Shown: one piece after another, positions 57,505 to 64,000 of the stretch | Position numbering within the stretch: position 1 is the stretch's first letter | How the letters are laid out: each line of letters begins with the position of its first letter | NCBI GenBank assembly: GCA_033819885.1 | Contig: JAQYUZ010000034.1 | Location: 124,001-188,000 of the forward strand | From: Microbotryomycetes sp. JL201 | Taxonomy: Eukaryota; Basidiomycota; Microbotryomycetes | Reading direction: 5' to 3' | DNA: 64,000 nucleotides | The notes under the pieces: model-generated | The model's input: only the letters and a program-made list of their open reading frames with translations | Told to the model about the DNA's origin: nothing | The model's database searches: none | Program-made: the position numbers and the translations under genes

Positions 57505-57681
57505 GTCGCGCGCGAGATAGGAAAGCACGGGAGACTGAGCCGTAGCGTGAAAACCGACCCGGGCTTGTCGCTCACTCACACGCGCTTCAGCCACGCCTCG
57601 GACCAAAAGCGCCGCGCTTGTACCCGTGACCGGTCTCCACGGCTTGACCCACACCCCGTTTCATACACCCAAGCGAGCGCC
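57505..57681. promoter_or_regulatory. Divergent promoter KAP95 / LSM7
   Basis: 177 bp between outward-facing start codons, the shortest divergent promoter in the window. No convincing TATA box; the segment is rich in CACxC and GACCC-type words. Both genes are housekeeping, so a simple shared promoter is likely. Confidence 0.45.
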
Positions 57682-58433
57682 ATGAGCAGCGATAGGGTCA
57701 GTCAACGCCTCCCACGGTGTTAGCACCGACATCGACTCGCATCACCATCTGCGCACAACGTCTCCATTTGGCCAGACCAGCGAGAGAGCATTCGAGTTGA
57801 CTCTGGACACGTTCCGCAGGGCCGTGGCAGAGGACGGGGCGGCGGAGGACCGGGCGGCGGGCGAGGTGGTCATGGCCAGCAACAAGACCGGCCCAAGCGT
57901 GAAGCAATCCTCGACATGGCAAAGTATCTCGACCAGCAGATCAGGGTCAAGTTCACCGGCGGCAGAGAAGGTGCGCGCGCACTCTTGGGCGACCATTCAG
58001 CACTCGGTCACAAGTGTTCACTGACTCGTTCTATTGCAATTATTCGGTCCGACAGTCACTGGCACACTCAAGGGCTACGACCAGCTGCTCAACATTGTCA
58101 TGGACGACATCGAGGAAGTCATCAGAGGTGCGACCGTTTGTGAGGCCTCGATCAGCTTGCTGGAACCTTCTGATTGTCGTCCTCCCCTTTTGCACTTTGG
58201 ATATTCGCTCACCCACTTTTGCGCTCGCAGACCCTGCCACTGGCCTGCCCGTGTCGCCGCCGCAGACCCGCTCCCTGGGTTTAGCCGTCCTGCGTGGCAC
58301 GAGTCTCGTCATCATCAGTCCCGTCGATGGGTGAGCAGATGCGCTTGTAATCTTGTCATCGTATGCACGCTGATCCGCGTCTGCGGCCATCTGCAGCTCG
58401 TCCGAGATTGCCAACCCATTCGCGCAGGAGTGA
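57682..58433 (+). CDS. LSM7: Sm-like protein Lsm7
   Basis: Subunit of the Lsm1-7 (cytoplasmic mRNA decay) and Lsm2-8 (U6 snRNP) heteroheptameric rings. Exon 1 encodes MSSDR only. Exon 2 encodes an Arg/Gly-rich segment (GRGRGRGGGGPGGGRGGHGQ) and the Sm1 motif start REAILDMAKYLDQQIRVKFT then GGRE. After splicing follow VTGTLKGYDQLLNIVMDDIE then EVIR, DPATGLPVSP, RSLGLAVLRGTSLVIISPVD then G (Sm2 motif) and a last small exon SSEIANPFAQE. The RGG-rich N-terminal extension is longer than in yeast Lsm7 and similar to that of other filamentous or basidiomycete homologues; it could add RNA binding. About 135 residues and four introns. WBP1 starts only 104 bp downstream on the same strand. Confidence 0.95.
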
Positions 58434-58537
58434 ACGGAGCTGGTTTTCATACTAGTCAGGCCCATGATCGGAAAAAAGGGGACAACAGATAGTTTTGATG
58501 CCATGTTGTGTTATACGAGGCTCCATCATTAAGCAGA

Positions 58538-60212
58538 ATGTCATCAAGTTGCGAGTCGCGAAGCGCTTTGGCCTCACACTGGATCGCGCGCGTTATGCTT
58601 GCCGTGTCGGGCTTGCTCTGCCTGGCCAGCGTGGTCTCGGCCAGTCGAGTGCTGTTTGTGGACAGCGACTCGTCTGCGAGCCGATACAGCCAGTACACGC
58701 AGTCGTTGCGCGGTCAGTCACTTTCATCTACCCTTTCACTGTTCTCGCACGGATTGGTCATCGCATAAGAACGTACACTGATACTATGCTGTGTTTGGTG
58801 CCTATCCTGTAGACGCTGGCCACGAGGTTACGGTGCAGACGGCGCAGCAAGCTGCGGCTACTTTGCGGCAGGATCCGCTCGGCTTTGACAACATTGTCAC
58901 ATTCACGACAGACATCAAATGTCAGCAATTTTGCCCTTTCTTGCTGATCTGCTGTGGCAGCATGCGCCATTGTAGCCTGCACTGACGTTCACCGCCAATT
59001 GACCCTGCGCAGCTCCTCCTGCCGAACTCGCACCACAAAGCCTCGTCAACTTGCTCCGAAACGGCGTCAACATTCTCACTGCAGCCTCCACAGACGTCTC
59101 AGAGGCATGGCGAGACTTTGTGCGAGAGTTTGAGATCGATTTCGACGACAGAGGCAACAGCCTGATCGACCATTTTGAATACGACCGCAAGCTCGACGTC
59201 GATGGCAAGCACACGACGATCGTCGTGCCCCTCACATCGAGCCCGTCCCCCGTCGTGTCACCTCAAACAAAGGCGGGACCGCCAGTCTTGTACAGAGGCA
59301 TCGCGCACCAGATCGGTCGCCACCCGCTTCTTCAGAACGTTCTCAGCGCGCCCGTTACAAGCTATAGCTACGATCCACTGGACACTGAAGCATTGTCCGA
59401 GGATGCGTTTGTGTCAGGCTCGAGCGCAGGACTCGTCAGCGTCTTTCAGCTCAAGCACAACAGCGCAAGGATTGCATTCGCAGGCTCGAAAGATTTGTTC
59501 TCTGATGAACTCTTCGACGCTGCTGTTTCAAGTGCGAGCGGACACATGTGAGTTGCATCGTTTGATTGTCACAGCTGGAGTCGCATCTGAAACCGCCTGT
59601 GGCCTCCTTTAGCTTCGCACATTCTGGCAACAAGGCCTTTGTCAAAGATTTGACACAATGGGTGTTTGCCGAAACGGGTCGTCTGACTGCCTCTCCATTG
59701 AGGCACTCGCGCGTCTCTGACGGAACTACCGGAGACCTGTACAGGGTCAAGGAAGAGATTGTAGGTCTAGGAATCTCGAAGCGCTCACGCTGTTATATAT
59801 TCCGAGCTGATTTCGCCGTCGTCTTTCCACTCAGGACGTTGCCATTGATTTTTCAGAATTGCGCAATGGACAATGGAAACCATACGTTGCCGACGACGTT
59901 CAACTCGAACTCGTCATGCTCGACCCTCACATTCGAATTGACCTCGTTCCTTCCTCCTCGTCGACAAACTCGACCACTTATACAGCTCGGTTCAACGTAC
60001 CAGACAGACACGGTGTCTTTACATTCAAAGTCGATTATAGGAGACCAGGTACAACTTGGATCGAACGAAAAGAGGTAGTGTCGATCGTGCCGCCAAGACA
60101 TGATCAATACGATAGGTTTATCGTTGGTGCCGCGCCATTCTACGTCGGAGCTGCGAGCGTGTCGGTCGCGACGTTCATCTTTTTATTCTTGTTCATGGCA
60201 TCGAGCTGGTAG
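58538..60212 (+). CDS. WBP1: Oligosaccharyltransferase subunit Wbp1 (OST48)
   Basis: Essential lumenal subunit of the ER oligosaccharyltransferase that N-glycosylates nascent proteins. The signal peptide MLAVSGLLCLASVVSAS (from the internal ATG at 58595) precedes RVLFVDSDSSASRYSQYTQS. After splicing: DAGHEVTVQTAQQAAATLRQ, GFDNIVTFTTDIK, LVNLLRNGVNILTAASTDVS, FEIDFDDRGNSLIDHFEYDR, GIAHQIGRHPLLQNVL, KAFVKDLTQWVFAETGRLTA, FNVPDRHGVFTFKVDYRRPG and the terminal membrane segment FYVGAASVSVATFIFLFLFM then ASSW. About 430 residues with five introns. The start could be 58538, which adds 19 polar residues before the signal peptide, or 58595, which gives a classical signal peptide; the latter may be the functional start. 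It converges on EMC1 with 161 bp between stops. Confidence 0.92.
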
Positions 60213-60373
60213 AAACGCTTGATGATCGTATGCCTACTTGAAACAATGCATGATGTTCATTGCACGAGAGGTCTCATCCTGATTGATGCAGGAACGATGT
60301 CTACTGTTGAGCGGCAGAGTACCATTTTCTACGATTTTGTTCACGTTGCACCTGTTTGCATCGTCCACATTCG

Positions 60374-63300
60374 TCAGTCTCTATTCCTGGAGTCTGTGCG
60401 CGCCTTTGTGCCACAGTGAGACAGGTTCATCAGGCTTAAACTCACAGCCGATCTTACGTAAACCAAACCGATCGACAAGACGGACAACATTCCTACAAGT
60501 TGGGCCTTGTTAAAGTCTGGACTAAGTTCATCAAACGGTTTCGCCGAAGGTGTTACTCGGCCGACGATCAAGTCTAGACCTAGAACGACCACGAGTGATT
60601 CAGATTCACGGTGACCAGGTTTGGTAATGATTGTGTTGGTTTCGAGTGTCTGTAGTCATTTGAGGGTGGCAAGATACAATGTTTGACAAGAGTCAGCATT
60701 CGCCTTTACGATGGCGACGTACGCTCAATGCAAGACAATCATGGGCACTGACATCGATTTTGCTGAAAGCGATCCATTGCTCGTTGAGCTTTAGGATGCG
60801 CTCATAAGGAATCAACATTTCTTCAGCGTCGTGCTTGGTAGGTTTACCAAACGGTCGACGAGGGTTGAGCAGACGCTGAGGAACAGCAATGACCTGGCCT
60901 AGAGCGTTCGTGACTGGTCGCAGACGTCATCAGTGCTCAGTGCTCATAAAGGTATGGTCTGTTGACTATACTGACACAACGCCGCCTTTGACGCAATACC
61001 AAGTGTCGTCGTCGTGACGCTCTTGATGGAAACGCGATCTGGCACCAGAAACGACCGCGAAGCAGGCCGAATGACTCTGCAAAAAAAAACGGAGCGTACT
61101 ATCAACATTTTGTCACAAATTCGCAATCCCGAAAGAACTCGCCCATCCTTGAGAAACAATTCGACAGACACAACTCGGGTAAGCTGCGCGTTGTCTTGGG
61201 CAGCGTGGTAGCTGACGAGGACCCAATTGTCCACAAATGTCATGCTCGGACGCGAGCTCTCTGTCAGACCTTCGATGCCAGAGATGGATGCTAGTGTGGA
61301 GCCGTCTTTTGCATCGAGAATGACCAATGATCCGGTGGACGTGACGCTGTGAGCCACGAGCAAGGCAACGTTGTGCACGTCGAGCAGCTTGCGCAAAGTC
61401 GACCTATCACCAAGAACTCTGCCAGGCGAGGCAATTGCATCTTTCGGGACCGAGCAGACGTCAGGAAAAGGCAGCGATCGTTTTAGCACACAGCTCACCA
61501 AGCTGGCACGACGCGTTTGCGACAATCTTGTCACTGGTAGAGAGTGATTGCTGCCAGTTCAGCGCCTGTTGAATTGGCAGACCGTCAGCAAAGATGTGGA
61601 ACGAAGGGTGAACGTATCGTACCTGGCCGACTCTGCCAGACAAGACATGCGGTGGCCCAGCAGCCGGCTGGACCGTAAGCTGTTTAAAAGTGTTTCACGA
61701 TCAGTAGCCGGTCAGCTCGTCCTGAATGCGCAAGGTGCTCACGACGTCTTGAGCTGTAGAGTGTTGCCACTGGCCAGAGCTGAGCTCGAGAGTGAACACG
61801 CGCGTCGGGCCATCAATCTGTACGCAGACAACAAATCAGCTCGCCAATGTGGAGTGCACGAGCCAAACCTACTTTGCCCACGATGACGTTGACGAGATTA
61901 GCGTCGTCCTCCTTCAAGGACAGGCTCTGGAAGCGAATGCTCCCGGCGTCTCCAGGTACTCTGACGCGGTGAACCACGGTAAAGTTGTGCGTAGCGTCTG
62001 CAATGTAGACAGTGTGATGTCGCGATGACGCGGCAACCAGTCGCGCGAGAGTCTGCCGTTTCGGAGGCACATGCGATCGCTGTGCAGCCAATGCGTCAAG
62101 TCAGACGGACCCGGTAGACATGCGCCGCACTAACCAGGCCGCTCAAGAATTCTTTGACCGAATCAACCGGTGTTCGAATCAGTTTTGAGACTGGCATTTC
62201 CGAAGCAGGGCGCTGGTCAATCCAGAGAACCTTGTCGGCGCTGGCGAGGCCTTCGTCACGTCTCCACACGAGATGTTCGCCTTCCCAAGCTTGCATGCTG
62301 CCGCCTTCCGAACCGACAAAGATGCGTGTCGCAAAGCCTTTTTCCATCGGGGCGACTTCGAGCGCGAACTGTAGGCAAGGGCAGAGCGATCAGGAAATCA
62401 GCAACCGACCGGTCAAAGTTCGAACGACCAACAGCATTGTATTCTCCATCGACCTCTTCTGCGTAACCAAAAGTGTGACCTGACAAGATTCCGCCGTCCT
62501 CGTTCAGCTCTGACTCCCAATCAACGACTTGCAATGTAGCGAGCTGACTCAGAGCGTATCAGTATCTTCCTTGGGTTGCTGGTCCGCTCGCGAGCCCACC
62601 TCCAAGAACTCGGAGTACGACAAATGGGCAATATGTACTCCGCCGCTACGGTCTGAGAAGGCGGAGAACATTGATTTGGCATTCTGTAGACAAAGATCGT
62701 CAATTTTGCAGTCGAACTTGCAGCATCACTGGACTTACCGTGTCCGGGAAATCCCAGAGCATTTGCACAGCGTTTTCCAAATCGACAACTAATGCGACGC
62801 GCGTGTTGTCTGCCCGCTGAGCGAGGATAACACCTCGCTCCATGACGCCAATGTCCTTGAACGACACCACGGGCGAATCTGACTCCGTGTCTTTCCACTG
62901 CTTGGCTTTGCTTTCGCTCGCACGCTGATAGTAAACTTTTCCTTTGCTGATCCAAACACGCAAAGGCGTGGACGAAGATGCTTGTTGCAGAGTCACAGTC
63001 GTGTCTGGACTCGCCGATGGTGTGGCAAAAAGGTGAACGGATGATTCATCCGCGACCCCGCTGTTCACGTCGACGACGTGGACTTGGGCCGCTTGTCCAC
63101 CCGAAGTTGAGACTATCTCCAGCGTCTTGTCGCTTGCACGAAGCAAAGTCGGCACGTCATCGGACCTATCGTGAGTGAGCATTAGCGTTTACACCTTACA
63201 GTAGCCGTCTCCCGGCCTTACTGAGGCAGAGTCATTGTCCAGTGCACCTCGCCCGATTGTCCAGACAGCCGTTGGACAACTTTGTCTGTCGCAATGATGA

Positions 63301-63901
63301 CGTCGTGGTTATTGCGCTCTGCCCAACAAAACACGTTGACGCGACCAGATTGCGAGTGTGCTTGGTGGGTCCAGATAGTCCGTCCATAGTATGCGTCGAC
63401 AGAGTCTACCCTGGCAAGACCGTGCGACACAACGAGCCCTGCAAATGCGCAAGCTGGTCAGTCTTGCGAGACTGTCCGCCACAAATCGAAAGACACTGAC
63501 TCGCTGGAGAGCAGGCGTCATGGGCAATCGGTCTGTCGGCAGAGTATCGTTGCCGCCAAGCTGTGGAGTAAGACGTATGAGTTGATGCTTGGGAATATCA
63601 AAGATGTACGAGTCGCACCGACTGAACCGTTGCGAGGCTCAACCGCGGCCAGCACGCCAGCGTCAGTTGTCGTCACTAGTAGCGCCCTTTTGCGACCTGT
63701 TTGAGCATCTTGCGCGTGCATGAAGCGGTGCAATGGCTGCGTGACGTTGATAGCGGGCGCAGGTGCGCCAATGAACGGCACGTGCAGGTCAAGCGAGTCG
63801 GCATTGGCCAAGGCCGTTGTGCACAAAGTCGACCATATGGCTCCAAATAGTAATAGACGAGTGTGCACCGCCCATTGCCGCGCTCTGGTCGGCCGACTCA
63901 T
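60374..63901 (-). CDS. EMC1: ER membrane complex subunit 1
   Basis: Largest lumenal subunit of the EMC insertase, which inserts tail-anchored and multipass proteins into the ER membrane. The start MSRPTRARQWAVHTRLLLFG is followed by a hydrophobic signal segment ending TTALANADS. The beta-propeller region shows LLVTTTDAGVLAAVEPRNGS, YYGRTIWTHQAHSQSGRVNV, VYYQRASESKAKQW and WEGEHLVWRRDEGLASAD, the last being a conserved family block. The DUF1620-like C-terminal domain has NALGQVIAVPQRLLNPRRPF then GKP and MLIPYERILKLNEQW, followed by LDLIVGRVTPSAKPFDELSP then DFNKAQLVGMLSVLSIGLVY, the membrane anchor. About 930 residues and a dozen or more introns, so several internal borders are approximate. 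The last few residues (predicted end 60374) are uncertain, because a 54-nt GTAAGA...AAG segment may or may not be spliced without changing frame. Confidence 0.88.
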
Positions 63902-64000
63902 GAGGTCGTTCAAAGGGCAAGCGCAGATGTGTGCAGAGCTGGCCAGAGTATAATGTCACGGGGAGTAATCGCTTGATACAACAATGAAACCAAAAAAGGT

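Noticed and set aside
1-64000. Transposable elements, tRNA or rRNA genes, CRISPR arrays, horizontally acquired islands
   Set aside because: No terminal repeats, transposase or reverse-transcriptase motifs, cloverleaf-like segments or direct-repeat arrays were seen, and base composition is even across the window.

Overview
The window is a compact stretch of a fungal nuclear chromosome, most likely from a basidiomycete. The evidence is dense short spliceosomal introns (mostly 50-90 nt, GT-AG with a few GC-AG), a Cla4-type PAK kinase, a fused betaine-lipid synthase, PAN3, UTP10 and WBP1, plus a tandem family that resembles the basidiomycete DUF6593 group. I see 27 protein genes, no tRNA or rRNA genes, no CRISPR and no transposable element. 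CDS coordinates run from start codon to stop codon and include introns.

Layout. 1-3204 (+) is the 3' part of BTA1. 4294-7955 (+) is CDC24 and 8159-9871 (+) is TFB4. 9939-16721 (-) is the large rRNA-processing factor UTP10. 16962-23180 (+) is a tandem array of five paralogous tubby-C/DUF6593-like genes. Next come eIF5A (23486-24582 +), an unrecognised gene (25041-26312 +) and an NDUFAF6-like gene (26428-27797 +). A PF03407-type nucleotide-sugar transferase (27891-30135 -) faces an FAHD-type hydrolase (30362-31549 +). A malate dehydrogenase ending in SKL (31698-33671 -) and a Lon protease ending in SRL (33972-37448 +) form a head-to-head pair that looks peroxisomal. Then a Cid1-type nucleotidyltransferase (37720-41673 -) and PAN3 (42012-45041 -) lie side by side, both RNA-tail related. 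A single-pass membrane protein with PY motifs (45322-46921 +), the PP6/Sit4 phosphatase (47064-48566 +), ASF1 (48630-49499 -), a MIC26/27-like gene (49722-50606 +), CLA4 (50781-53476 +), importin-beta KAP95 (54287-57504 -), LSM7 (57682-58433 +), the OST subunit WBP1 (58538-60212 +) and EMC1 (60374-63901 -) fill the rest.

Most of the content is conserved housekeeping machinery: polarity signalling (CDC24, CLA4), ribosome biogenesis, mRNA decay, nuclear import and ER protein biogenesis. Genes often alternate in strand, giving short shared divergent promoters (about 175-300 bp) and very short convergent gaps (about 60-160 bp). The accessory part is the five-gene array, the likeliest place for undescribed biology. 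The peroxisomal MDH/LON pair, the PY-motif membrane protein and several GC-AG introns are the other points worth following.
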